From: Dugong dugon
Lineage: Eukaryota > Chordata > Mammalia > Sirenia > Dugongidae
Direction: 5' to 3'
Assembly: GCA_030035585.1 (NCBI GenBank)
Contig: CM057467.1
Coordinates: 69,490,941-69,554,940 of the forward strand
Length of the DNA: 64,000 nt
Shown here: positions 37,397 to 49,087 of the stretch, piece by piece
How positions within the stretch are numbered: position 1 is the first letter of the stretch
Layout of the letters: each line of letters starts with the position of its first letter
Notes under the pieces: generated by a model
Told to the model about the DNA's origin: nothing
Databases searched by the model: none
Seen by the model: the letters and a program-made list of their open reading frames with translations, nothing else
Program-made: the position numbers and the translations under genes

Positions 37397-37531
37397 TACC
37401 TGGGAAAAAGGAGCCCTAGTGGCGCAGTGATTAAGTGTTTCGCTGCTAACCAAAAGGTCAGCAGTTCGAATCCACCAGCCGCTCCTTGGAAACCTGTCTT
37501 AGGCTGGGTTCTCTAGAGAAGCAAAACCGGT

Positions 37532-37651
<120 letters not shown>

Positions 37652-37719
37652 TTATATCAAGGAAACAGCTCACGTGGTTGTAGAGGCTGGAACATCCCAA
37701 GTCAGTGGATCAGGAAAGT

Positions 37720-38293
37720 GGCTTCTTCTGATTTACATAGCCGCAGGGGCTGGTGAACCCAAGATTGGTAGGTTGGAGAGCAGGACTCTTGCTCACAGGC
37801 TGTGAAGGCTGACGAATCCCAAGATCGTCAGGCAAGACCGCAAGACTTCTCCTAACTCATGTAGCTGGAGGGGCTGACGAACCCAAGATTGGTAGGTTGG
37901 AGAGCAGGACTCTTGCTCACAGGCTGTGAACATTAACAAATCCCAAGATCGACAGGTAGGCTGCTAGCTCAAGTCCCAAGAACTGGAGGTCAGATGACCA
38001 ATAGGCAGCTGTAGGTCTAGAGAGGTCAAAAGTCAGAACGTCCACTTATATTCAGATGCAGGCTAGACTGCAAGGCTTCTCCTGATGCACGTGGCTTCAG
38101 GGGCTGATGAACCCAAGATCGGTAGGTTGGAGAGCAGGACTTTTGCTCACAGGCTGTGAACATTAACGAATCCCAAGATCGACAGGTAAGCTGCTAGCTC
38201 AAGTCCCAAGAACTGGAGGTCAGACAACCAAGAGGCAGCTGTAGGTCTAGAGAGGGCAAAAGTCAGAACGTCCACTTATATTCAGATGTAGGC
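37720..38293 (+). repeat. Tandem duplication inside the LTR (230-bp unit, with a third partial copy)
   Basis: CAAGACTTCTCCT at 37841 and CAAGGCTTCTCCT at 38071 begin two copies of a roughly 230-bp unit. A shorter related copy starts near 37722. All three share CCAAGAT(T/C)GGTAGGTTGG and AGAGCAGGACT(C/T)TTGCTCA. Confidence 0.88.
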
Positions 38294-39429
38294 TACACGC
38301 CCAAGGAAACTCCCTTTCACCTGATTGGCTACTCACAGCAGATCCCATCATGGGGGTGATCACATATAAACATTGAGAATCATGGCCCAGCCAAGTTGAC
38401 ACACAATCTTAACCATCACAAAACCCTATGGGGCAGTTCTACTCTGTCCTGCAGGGTTGCTATGAGTTAGAATCGACTTGACCGCAACAGGTTTACCTGG
38501 GAAAAATGATCATTGAAAATAAAATCTTAACAACTGGAGAGAATTATAAAATAGGTAGATATTGTGTGAACACTTTTAATCAAGATGATAAAGAGAAAAG
38601 GAGAAGGAAAGACAACAGAAATGACATCAGTGGAAAAATACATGAAGTATATATTCCAACAGAAGATGTTTGAGGTCTGTCACTGGAAGAATAATTGAGG
38701 AAGTTGCAAGAAGAAAGAATTTATAAAATTTGAATGGACAAAGAAGTTTCCATTGTCGTTATTCCTTGTGGTCATGTGGTAGTACACCAAGAATATGCCT
38801 TTTCTTTAAGCAACTGCCATATTTGAAATGGTGTAATCGAGGGTACTCTGTTCATACGTATATCTCTTTAATAAAGAAAATCCATACTTGTGAGTGACTT
38901 TATATGGAAAAGTCCTTAAAATATTGTTGAACAGTTGAAGCCATCTAAAGTAAAGAAGAATATAGGTTCTTTAATTAGTAAAATTTATGTTCTACTCTGC
39001 TTTGTAATATCTTATTTTCCAAAAAGTAGACAGTAGCATAGATTATATTTAATATTCTTCGCCTATTTGCAGTAGAAAACTTGCATGTGATGAATATTTT
39101 TGTACCTAAGGCAAGGCAAACAATATATTAGTCTACATATGTGAACATATGAGGAATAAAAGTGCTGTTTATCCAACATGTTAGGAGTCAATAAGTAAGT
39201 TTGGTACTCTTTCTGAAAGCTTTGCGTTCTCCATCAGACTGTACTTTAAAAGAACTGAAAACCTGGAATGCTTGAGTTCATCAGAATTATGGGTCCAAGT
39301 TTCCTTTGGTGCTTTTCACTGTATTGTTATAAAATAGGAATTTTTATTTGATTGGTTATGATAAAGAATCTTTTCTCTAATTTGTAAGAAACATCTTAAT
39401 AAAGTACTTTAAAAAGAAAAAATATAGAT

Positions 39430-39932
39430 CGCATCACTCTTCTGCTCACAGCCCTCCAGTGACTTCTCATTCTAGGATAAACTCCAAAGTTTTTCTATGG
39501 CCCCCATGGCCTTATATAATCTGGCTCCTGGCTAATTTTCTGACCTTCTCTTTTACCCCACTTACCCTTGCTCACTTTGTTACAGTCACCCAAGCTTTCT
39601 TGAAGTTACTGGAACACACCAGACATGTTCTCATCTCAGGGTCTTTGTATTGCCTCCATCTGCCAGGAATACTCTTTTCTCAGATAGCCATTCACTCAAG
39701 CTATTGTTTATATGTTGTCTCATTAGGGAGACTTTCCCATGACTACTCTATCTCTACTTCCATATGTTTGTCTTATTACTACCTGACACTTTGGTGATTT
39801 TTTTTTTTTTTTAATTGTATCATCTTCTACAATACAAGCCATAGGACAAGGAATTTTATCTATTTTGTTCTTCATTATAGTTCCAGAGCCTAGAATAGAG
39901 CTTAACACACAGTGAATGAATGAATGAATGAG
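39430..39932 (+). mobile_element. L2 LINE 3' end
   Basis: TCTTCTGCTCACAGCCCTCC, GGCTCCTGGCTAATTTTCTG, GTCTTTGTATTGCCTCCATC, ending (GAAT)n at 39913-39930. The long antisense and sense frames here are L2 coding relics. Confidence 0.85.
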
Positions 39933-40009
39933 TTGGAGTTTCCATTTGTTTTCTTCGTAAACGGAGGTTTGCATTTGTTAGACATAATGTTAATTTAATT
40001 GGTTCCTTA

Positions 40010-40230
40010 CACCTGTCTAGCCTTTTACCATTTACAAAGTGTCTTTATAGCCACATAACTTCACTTCATCCTTCCAGTGGCCCTCTGGGGTAGATGAAGA
40101 GATGCTGTCATTATTCCTCTTTTATAGATGAGAAACTTGAGTCTTAGAGTAGTATAGCCTTTCCCAAGGACACAGGACTAAGCAGTAGAAATCTAGGCAA
40201 AAACCCAGATCTCTTGACTCTGTTGTTAAT
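40010..40230 (-). mobile_element. MIR SINE
   Basis: ATTCCTCTTTTATAGATGAG and AAAAACCCAGATCTCTTGAC, reverse MIR. Confidence 0.75.
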
Positions 40231-40854
40231 ACTACTTCCCCAAGTGATCACTTGTGGAAAACAGAATGTATTTCTGAGGAAGGTGATGAAATCTCCTTTT
40301 CTATAGAGTTGTAGAAGCAAACAAGCCTAGTGTTTACAGTATACATTAGAGAGGCCCCCAGGCCACCTGATGATGAAGAGGCTGCTGTGTCCATTTCATT
40401 TCCATTTTGGTTCCTAGTTTTTGTTGAGGGGAGAGTGGGGAGAAAAGAAATGAGAGCAGAAAAGTATCAAAATACATGTTTTGACAAGGAAAGAATGTTT
40501 TTTGAATTTTACAGCTGAAAATTACTTAAGGTCACCCCTCTATATCACTCCTCATCCTCCCCATTCCTCATGTGATGAAAGTTGAGACCAAGAGGATAGT
40601 TGTGGCCACCACACCTAGTTACTTGCATATGCTGGCACTGTCAGTTTCTGAGTTATGTTCTGCACTGGAGGCCCTGTTGAAGTCTATGAGATTGCCACTT
40701 TTTCTCACCTGAGTATGTCTGTCAGCTGTACTGATGAGTACTCCCACACTCAGTAACTCTGGTCTTGCATCCCTCAGTTCTTCCACATATCCCCTGTCAT
40801 TCTGACTCCTGGCTTTCATCTCTCAGGAGGCCCCAAATGGCAGGCAGAAGGGGA

Positions 40855-41000
40855 ACTCACTCTTTGTCCCTTACACCAGATGGTGAGCTGCTTCAGGACA
40901 TGGGTCATCTTTTTCATCTTTGTATCTTCGTATCAACAGTATCCATCACAGTATCTTACTAAGCACAAACTAAGTGCTCTGAAAATATCTGAGACTGTTC
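40855..41000 (+). mobile_element. L2 LINE 3'-end fragment
   Basis: GGTGAGCTGCTTCAGGACAT and CTTTTTCATCTTTGTATCTT, then CTAAGCACAAACTAAGTGCT: a weak + strand L2 end. Confidence 0.5.
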
Positions 41001-41400
41001 AGTTATATCCGAGTATATATGAAAATATCCTTATTGCCTCCCTTGTCCTATGCTATAATCATTTGATCTCTATCAAAAATCTCATGTTTTGGAGCCACTT
41101 TGTCTCTCGAATTTGTGTTGTAAACAGTAATGGTAAGATATTTTTGCCTGGACCTGCCCTAAAACCTGCTACTTACTCTTGGCCTAGCTTTGTTAAAGTT
41201 TGCATAGGAAAATCAAGTTACTGCAGATGATAGCAGATCTAATTAGCGGGTCTGGTAAGGTTCATTCCAGGGCTTAGAGATTGTTGTGGGTTCCAGAAGG
41301 GATGTCAGGATGGGATTCTTCTGTGGGGCTAGTGATCCTGATAGCTTAAGTTCCATGTCAGCTGGACAGGATGAATGAATCTGTTTTCTTCCCTGCATAG

Positions 41401-41535
<135 letters not shown>

Positions 41536-42579
41536 TGACAGCTTTGTGATTTGTGATGGATGTGGGGTTTAATTTATTAGAATTGGTTGGGGAACGTAGG
41601 GACTAATGCTGAGGCCTAGAGGTTGGATGCTTTTATAGGGGCTCTTTGGTTTTAGAGTTGCTGTAATAACCCAAATGCCTTGATTGAAAGATACTTTCTG
41701 TATGATTAAAGATAAGAAATGGTGTCTTTATTCATCACTGTTCTGCAGATAGTCCCAAAGTGTCCTAGAATTAGTGTTTATACCAGCCCAGCCCTGGTTT
41801 ACTTAGCCTGTTCTCTACAGATAGGATAGGAAGATATACAGAATTGATGTTACTTAGTGTAGGACTAACATAAATTATTCCAGTCTCCTGGGATGATCCT
41901 GCTGCAGATCCTTTCTTCTCTGTTAAATGTGTGGTGTTCAGCCTCTTAGAAAATCATTGATGATACTGAAAGACCCAAGAGAATTTATAAATACGTTAGT
42001 GCTATTAATATGCTGGACATCAGGAGTGTGTTTTGATGCCGGATGTTGGCAGTGATTTTTATTTAACTTCCTTTGAAGTTCCTGCATCTCAGAACAGCCA
42101 CAGTCCCTCTACCCTCACTTTGATTTAGCATCATTGAGCACTGAACTACCATCAGATGATACCCTACTAGTGTTTCTTTTTTGGGGCTTTTATATTATGA
42201 GAACATCATAGGGAAAGAACTTTCTAGAGTTTAAACTCTGATAATGTAAAAAAAGTTGCACTGAGCATTTAGGGCAGTATTGAAGTAGAAGTTGGTTGAT
42301 TGACTATGGGAGATGCTGTGGAGGAAATTCAAGGGGATTAGATAACTTCTTAGGCTGAGAATTTATAAGCACAATCTGTGGCAACACCTTTTCTGTAAAT
42401 CACAAATTCACTTTTAAGGAAAGTAGACTTCAAAATTGCAGTGTTGTCAAAATATCTCATATTAATATGGCCCTTTTTGGTTTCCAAGAGTGTTCATTTT
42501 AAAAATTCTTTTCCCCTAAACAATGAAGCTCTCAAAAACAGAGGAAATATACATGTATGCATTTGTAGTGTTTAATGTA

Positions 42580-42805
42580 GTTCTTGACAAGTATCAGAAA
42601 GGCAATGAATATTGAATGAATTGACAAATTTGATCTTCATAGCATCCCTTTCTAAAAAAGCATTGTTAATTCTTAACTTATAGAAGGAGAAGCTGAGATT
42701 TGGAGAGGTAAATTGATCTACCCAAAGTTTTTACTCTCAAAGAGCCAGGATTTGAAGGCAGGTGATTGACTCCAATTACCTGTTGCTATCCTCTGTAGCA
42801 CAGTG
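42580..42805 (-). mobile_element. MIR SINE (degraded)
   Basis: TAACTTATAGAAGGAGAAGC, GGAGAGGTAAATTGATCTAC and AGCCAGGATTTGAAGGCAGG. Confidence 0.65.
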
Positions 42806-43079
42806 GCCTTTTTGTGTGTGCAGACCCATGCTGGGAACCAGAGAAAAAGCAAAATATTAGAGAAGGAAAAGGTAGAGTATCTGCTCTCAAGGAGCCATGT
42901 CAGGAGAAATAAAGAAGGAGAAGAAGGACATGAAAGTACAAGTTTAGGTGCTAGAGGTGTTGGTCTGCAGGTGTAAGAATACAAAGTTGAGAAATCGTTA
43001 TTCTAGAGTAGTCAAGAAAAAAGCCATAGTCTGTGATCTCAGTGTCTTGACTTAATTGCTGCTCCCACTGCATGGACAG

Positions 43080-43540
43080 TTCACTCTCATTTCCACCTGT
43101 TAAAATCCTGTCCATCCTTCAGGATTCACCTGAAGCATCTCATTTGTTTATTTACCGATTCATCAAACATTTATCTGAATGCTTGCTTTTTGTTAGCTAA
43201 ATGGTTAGATGCAGGAACTCAGAGATTAATGACACGTATTCCCTGTCCTCATAGAGGTTATAGACTAGCCAGTAGATAATTGTGATATTTTTGTGATAAG
43301 ATCTGATAAATACCTTGAAGCATCTCCCACGGGAAAGGGATATAATTTATGATCACTTCTTCTGAACCTCAGTAGCATATAGTTTGCTCATTTCTTATGA
43401 CATTTATCCCTTCCTGCCTTGTAGTTACCTGACTTTCTTACCTCCTTCATGAACGAGAGGATGGGGCAGCATTTTGTATAGGGTGAAGCATAAAGTAGAT
43501 TGTCAGTAAATGCTTGTTAAGTAAATGAATGAAAAGAAAT
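43080..43540 (+). mobile_element. L2 LINE 3' end with an inverted L2 piece
   Basis: CACCTGTTAAAATCCTGTCC, CCATCCTTCAGGATTCACCT at the start and TGCTTGTTAAGTAAATGAAT at the end are + strand L2. 43140-43310 is a reverse L2 end (GATTCATCAAACATTTATCT). Confidence 0.7.
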
Positions 43541-43549
43541 ATGATAATG

Positions 43550-43800
43550 TTAACTAAATTTGAATGCTTACTATGTGCCAGGCATGATTCTAATCACTTC
43601 ACACATATTAATTAATTATTCCTACAGCAACCTCATGAAATTGGTATCATTATTATCACTGTTTTACAGATGAGGAAACTGAAGCACAGAGAAATTAAAT
43701 AACCTGCCCAAGATTATACAGATAATAAGAGTTGGGATTTAAGCGCAGGCAATCAGGTTCCAGAGTCTGTGCTCTAAGTCACTATTTTATACTGCCTCTT
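43550..43800 (-). mobile_element. MIR SINE, almost complete
   Basis: CTTACTATGTGCCAGGCATG, TTTTACAGATGAGGAAACTG, GAAGCACAGAGAAATTAAAT and CCAGAGTCTGTGCTCTAAGT. Confidence 0.92.
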
Positions 43801-44019
43801 GAAGAATAATAAGAGATAGTCTCTTCTCTGCAAGGGTTTAGGATTTAAAGGGGGAGTAACTTAATAGAAGATAATGTTAAGTGCTATAGTAGCAGTGCAA
43901 AGTGTTGTGGAAGTATAGGACATTCATTTCAGCTTGAGAAAGTATAGAATGTTACAGGTGAAAGGGATTGCCAACTAATGATAGAATCTTTCTTTAAATC
44001 ATTTCTGTTGAGAATTTAA

Positions 44020-44440
44020 AATTCTCATGGAATCCAGACTTTCTGGAGTCATCGAGGCCATACGACCCCCAGAAACTATTATCTTGAGGAAATCTTTAAA
44101 CTTGAACCCAAACTATCTCCTGAAGTCATTTTTGAATCAAATAATAGTTTAGCCTAATTAGAAAACAATGTCTGCATTAAGCATTATTTTCTTTTAAAGA
44201 ATTATCTATTTGTAATCAAATTGACAACAGCAGCTCCAAGGACAGATGAGAAGTTTAGGAGGGGCAGTGAGTTTGTGTTAATGACTTTTGGAAAAGGTTG
44301 TCGAGAAGGGTGGCACAACTTGAAGCATGTAACCAGTGTCACTGAATTGTACGTGTAGAATTTGTTGAAGCAGTGTATCTGTTGTTGTGTATATTTTCAC
44401 CAAAAATAAATAAATGAATAAAAAGAATGAACCACCAAAA
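44020..44440 (+). mobile_element. L1 3' UTR fragment
   Basis: It parallels the L1 3' UTR at 21640-22040 (ATCTTTAAACTTGAACCCAA, CCTGAAGTCATTTTTGAATC) and ends ATTTTCACCAAAAATAAATA with an A-rich tail. It ends about 300 bp before coding exon 6. Confidence 0.8.
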
Positions 44441-44734
44441 AAAGAAAAAAAATCACTTCTATTGAGCATTGTCTAGCCTGTATTGAGTATCTTCAGTGAT
44501 GAGGCTCTCACTAACCCCTGTTGCATAAAGAGAGAGCAAGGAATGCCACAATGTACCCAGAGAAAGTAGGCCTGGGCACAGAGGAGGAGGTGTATAGATT
44601 TTTACTTTGGAGATGGGATGAGTTTATTGGGACTTTTTCTGTGACTGTTCTAATCCGACTTCTTAGAGAGACTCCTTAGCTTCCCCCATGCTAACAAAGG
44701 CTGACTTTGCCAAATTCTTGCACTAACAATGCAG

Positions 44735-44924
44735 GTATACACACGGTCTGTGATTGAACCAATTCCTGTTACTCCAATTCCTGTTACTCCAACTCGGGAT
44801 GCGGCTACATCTCCCATTTCACCTACTGAGAATAACACCACTCCATCAGAGGCTCTGACCCGGAATACTGAGAAGCAGAAGAAGAAGCCTAAAATGTCTG
44901 ATGAAGAGATCTTGGAGAAATTAC
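44735..44924 (+). CDS. PAK1: PAK1 coding exon 6: phosphorylated linker with duplicated IPVTP motif (residues 199-261)
   Basis: Encodes the linker between the regulatory half and the kinase domain. It starts VYTRSVIEP with Ser203 (human Ser204), then IPVTP twice in tandem, [15 protein letters not shown], the basic KQKKKPK and [10 protein letters not shown] leading into the kinase. The human sequence as recalled has a single LPVTP containing Thr212, a proline-directed Cdk5/Cdc2 site; here Thr211 and Thr216 both sit in VTP. The duplication is a perfect 15-bp repeat at 44761-44775 and 44776-44790. Other differences from human are Leu209 to Ile, Val217 to Ala, and PPDALTRN changed to PSEALTRN. The acceptor is AATGCAG and the donor is TTAC|GTAAGC, in phase 1. 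Confidence 0.95.
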
Positions 44925-45379
44925 GTAAGCACTTTGTAGCTTTCTGAACCCTCCTCTGGTCTGTGAGTGGTCAAGCACAGAGATGGAATTCCACTGCCAT
45001 AAAGATCCTAGTCCTAGGCTTTGTCCATGTGGCTGGCTAACCATGCTTGGTGCTGTAGCCACAGACTGTGCCTCTCCTCACCCTGCCCTTGCACATACCC
45101 ACTTCCCTGTCTTCCTAGCCCTGGTTGGATACCACTTTAGGTTGGGGATGTGATGAGAGAGAACGTGGATAGCTCACTTTAAGGGTTAGGTACCCCTCAC
45201 CCCTAGGCATTGTTTAAAAAGATGACAAATAGCCTTTATCTAGTGAATAGTCTGGAGTGTTGTGTTGAGAAAGATTGTGTCCTGGTGGGAGAGAGTGCTA
45301 TGATTGATTATTGATGTTTGCCATTGACCTAGGAGAAGAGAGGTCAGCCATCTTGGTTGTAGGAAAACAAGGAAGGGAA

Positions 45380-45630
45380 ACTAACATTTTTGTGAGCCTG
45401 TACTATGTATCAAATGACAAGTAAGGTATTTTGTTGATTTTTTTTTTCTCATTTAATTCAGTTAATCCTGTGAATATAGACATTGTAATCCTCATTTTTG
45501 CATTTAATGTATTTGAGGTTCAGAGCTGCTAAATACCGTGCCCCAAGTGACAAAGCCGGTAAATTGATGAGGCTGGGGTTAGAGCACAAGCTTGTGCTCC
45601 TGTAATTAGAGCATGCTGCCTCTTGCTGTC
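45380..45630 (-). mobile_element. MIR SINE
   Basis: GCCTGTACTATGTATCAAAT, TGTAATCCTCATTTTTGCAT and GAGGCTGGGGTTAGAGCACA. Confidence 0.75.
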
Positions 45631-46069
45631 AGGTGGAAACTTCTATTTTACTTTCCTTAGCAGCCAGAAATGGGGTATTATAAGGGTAGCTTGTTTCTGT
45701 GTTTCAGTAAACAGTAGAAGAAAAAACTGGGTTTCATCTGTGAACTTGGAAAAATCATTTGAAAAGGCCTTTGATTTACTCTTTGTACCTACCTACTTCC
45801 AAAGAGTATTTAAGGTGGCTGATTTGGCCAAGTCTGCAAACTGGCATTGCTTTCTAAAGCTGAAGTTTCTGGTTCTTTAGTTTTGTAGCTCTCGATTTCT
45901 TTCTGATAATTCTTGTATGACTTTTTTTGTTGTTGTTGTTTACTTTTTTAAAAATTGCCCTTGCCCAGGCCCTCATGAAATAATGTAGTAAAACAACAAA
46001 AAAGCCACTCACTTAGCCATTTACGTACCCCTACTGACCTGTATGTAATCTCTTTCCCAGAACCAGATT

Positions 46070-46082
46070 CCCCCCCCCCCCC
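46070..46082. repeat. Homopolymer C run (13)
   Basis: Thirteen consecutive C between CAGATT and AGTAAG; length is prone to sequencing error. Confidence 0.9.
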
Positions 46083-46094
46083 AGTAAGATTTAG

Positions 46095-46265
46095 AATATA
46101 GAATTATGGAAAACAGACTAGTCTGTGAGTTTGGAGACTTGGGTTGAAGTCCCAGCCCTGCCACTGATTGGACAATTTCCTACTGTTCTCTGAACTTCTT
46201 TTTTATCATCCTTTAAATAGGGATGTTAATACCTGCCTCATTTGTAAGTCAAATGAGGTAATGTA
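46095..46265 (+). mobile_element. MIR SINE
   Basis: CCCAGCCCTGCCACTGATTG, TTAAATAGGGATGTTAATAC and CTGCCTCATTTGTAAGTC. Confidence 0.8.
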
Positions 46266-46299
46266 TGTGAGAAGGGCAAATTCTAGTAATTGACGTAAG

Positions 46300-46440
46300 T
46301 GGAGAGCACATAGGAATGGGAGACTAAAAACCAAGCTTCTAATCTCAGCTCTGACACCAATTTGCTGCGTGACCTTGGGGAAGTATTTTCCCTTCTGTGG
46401 GCTTCAGTTTCCCCACCTCTAGAATACAAGTTGTGAGACC
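46300..46440 (+). mobile_element. MIR SINE fragment
   Basis: TTTGCTGCGTGACCTTGGGG and GGCTTCAGTTTCCCCACCTC. Confidence 0.8.
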
Positions 46441-46449
46441 CATTGTTCT

Positions 46450-46830
46450 CTCTCATACCTCTATGTCCTTTCACTTGAACTGTTCTTGTTCCCCACTGTA
46501 AACCCTTTCCCTAATTTCTCTCCTTGGCTAACTCCTATAAAAATCAATGCAGATATCATTTCCTTTCCGAAGCCTTACCAGGCTGTATTTTGTGCCTCCT
46601 TCTGTATACTCTTGGAATCTATCCCAGCAATTATATTTTCATGGAGCTTTATGCTTAGTTGTCTATCTCCTCTGTGAGACTGAGCTCCTTGAGAGCAGGG
46701 ACTATCTTGACTGTGTCTTATCTATCTCTTTATTCCTAGCACTTACCATAGGGCTTGGGATGTAGTAAGTAAGCATAATAAATGAATAAACATTTATTGA
46801 ATGAATGAATTTAAAAGATGAATGAGTGGC
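46450..46830 (+). mobile_element. L2 LINE 3' end
   Basis: TTTCCTTTCCGAAGCCTTAC, GAGCTCCTTGAGAGCAGGGA, CATTTATTGAATGAATGAAT. Confidence 0.88.
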
Positions 46831-47034
46831 TTTTAGGAGCTTAGAAGTAGGATAGATTGACATGAATAAAAGCAGTTGAGGAGATGAAACCTTTGGTTGT
46901 GACTTACGGGGAAAAAGATAAGAACCTGCTTAGTGTGTTTTTTTGGGTTTTGGAGGTAGTTCTTTAATCCTTGCTAACTCCAGGGGAGTGGGGAGCATGG
47001 GGCCTATTTTGTGTCTTGATTTGGGAAAAAATGA

Positions 47035-47160
<126 letters not shown>

Positions 47161-47599
47161 TAAAATTGTGTGTGCTGGAATATATAGATTTCACTGTAGT
47201 TTTGCCTCTCATAAACCTTGTTTTTCTTTCTCCATCTCACCCTTCACTCGTCTGGAGGTGTTAGGTTAGGCTGTTTTGGTTTGGCAGAATTATACTTAAT
47301 ATGAGAGATATGCCATTAGCTGACCATGTTGCTAAAAATACCCCTGCAGTGAGCGTGAGAGACCATTTATTTTCATAGCACAAAACCAGCTTCCCAAATT
47401 ACAGCTCTGCTTTTCTTGATTAACCCTGTTTGCCCTAGTGCTGACACCTGCCAGCACTAATATGAAATGTGGGACCCAAAACTGCAGATGATCCTGCTAG
47501 TAAAACAGGACCTATTTTTCTCGGTAAATGCCAGATTTCATGTCTCCTAGGCTCTGGTTCCTTCTCTGCATCTTGGATGCTATCTTTAGCTTACTGAAC

Positions 47600-47725
47600 T
47601 CAGCAAATCTCAACTGAGTTCCTCTTGTGTGCTAGGCATTGTGAATACAACTATGAATCAGACACAATCTCTGCCCTCAAGGACCTCAAGTCCGCAGGAG
47701 ATAGATAGGTAAACAGAGTATTATA
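47600..47725 (-). mobile_element. L2 LINE fragment
   Basis: GTTCCTCTTGTGTGCTAGGC and CTGCCCTCAAGGACCTCAAG, reverse L2. Confidence 0.65.
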
Positions 47726-47754
47726 ATATACTGTTATAAGTCTTAAAACAGGGT

Positions 47755-48240
47755 TTGGGCAATATTTTGAGTGAAAGAAGCCAGACATAAAAGAGCAGAT
47801 ACTATAAGATTTTATTTCTGTGAAGCTCAAGAACAGGCAAAACTAGTAATAGTAATAGAAGTCACAATAGTGGTTACCTCTGGGAAGGAGATGTTGATTG
47901 GCAAGGGGCATGAGGAAACCTTTGGGGGTGATGCAGATGTTTTATATGTTGATCTTGGTGGTAAATACATGGGTGTGTACATATGTAAAAAAATTATAAG
48001 GTGTACACTTAAGAGTTACGTGAATTACTTTAGGTAAGTTATACCTCTGTATAAAAACCCTGTTGCCATTGAGTCAGTTCCAACTTATAGTGACCCTATA
48101 GGACACAGTAGAACTTTCCCATAGGGTTTCCAAGGAGCAGCTGATAGGTTTGAACTGCTGACATTTTAGTTAGCAGCCAAGCTCTAAACCACTGTGCCAC
48201 CAGGGCTCCATACCTCTGTATAAAAAAGAAATGAGATTTC
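47755..48240 (+). mobile_element. Old L1 3' end, host of a SINE
   Basis: AATATTTTGAGTGAAAGAAG, TAGTGGTTACCTCTGGGAAG and GGTGTACACTTAAGAGTTAC are typical of older mammalian L1 3' ends. The SINE at 48058-48209 is inserted near its end. Confidence 0.75.
48058..48209 (-). mobile_element. AfroSINE (short form) with perfect target duplication
   Basis: CCTGTTGCCATTGAGTCAGT ... CACTGTGCCACCAGGGCTCC. A perfect 17-bp duplication ATACCTCTGTATAAAAA flanks it (48041-48057 and 48210-48226). Confidence 0.95.
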
Positions 48241-48309
48241 TGCAGACTTACCAAAAGAGCTAAAATTTAAAAAGAAACCAGAAAAAAAAAAATATCTGGC
48301 TTGGAGTAA

Positions 48310-48517
48310 GAGTCCCTGGGAGGTGCAAACAGTTAACCTGCTTGGCTGTTAACCGAAAGACTGGAGGTTTGACTCCACCCACAGGCACCTTGGAAGAAGG
48401 GCCTGGCGATCTACTTCCGAAAAAATCAGCCATTGAAAAACCCTATGGAGCAGCTCTACTCTGACACTGACACACATGGGTTTGCCATGACTTGGATTGC
48501 ACGGCAACTGATTTTTT
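48310..48517 (+). mobile_element. AfroSINE, variant subfamily
   Basis: GAGTCCCTGGGAGGTGCAAA start and the distinctive CTACTTCCGAAAAAATCAGC then CATTGAAAAACCCTATGGAG. It is the same variant as the split copy at 19404-22122. Confidence 0.9.
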
Positions 48518-48998
48518 TAACTGGTAGCTTATGGTGGGCTCTTGGTGTTACTTGAATGAAAGCATTGTTGCTAATGAACTGTTTCAGTTTTCTTTCTGAT
48601 GCATCCAAGAACTTACTAAAATAAGATAAGAAAGTGTTACATAATATAATGATGTTATATTTGTACAGCATTTCACAGTTTAAATCTGTCATTTGTATCT
48701 ATTGTTTAATCCTCAAAACAACTCAGGACTTGAGTAGGTCTCGTTTTTTCCTGGTCCAGTGTTTTTCCAACTAGACATGCTTTTGTGAGTCTGCGCTGGT
48801 ATACTGTAGTTAACACCTTGAGAAAAAATTATTTTGCTTACCTCGGAGTAATTTGGGATGGCATTTCCTTTAAGATATTAAAAATGTAGCAGAAAGACAC
48901 ACAGGTCTGGATAAGTCAAGTCCTTTCTCTAAGGGAGAGAGGAGGTGTAGATTGAGGCCTTTCACCTCCAAATATTCTATGATTCTTTTTATACAGAT

Positions 48999-49087
48999 AA
49001 AAACTCATTGCCATCAGGTCGATTCTGACTCATAGTGACCCTATAGGATAGAGTAGAACTGCCCCATAGGGTTTCCAAGGTTGTTTC
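48999..49087 (-). mobile_element. AfroSINE fragment (3' half)
   Basis: CATTGCCATCAGGTCGATTC, TAGAACTGCCCCATAGGGTT; it stops at CCAAGG. TACAGATA occurs just before and after. Confidence 0.88.

Noticed and set aside
37720-38293. Spaced repeats resembling a CRISPR array
   Set aside because: They are three imperfect copies of LTR sequence in a mammalian intron, too long and irregular, with no cas genes.
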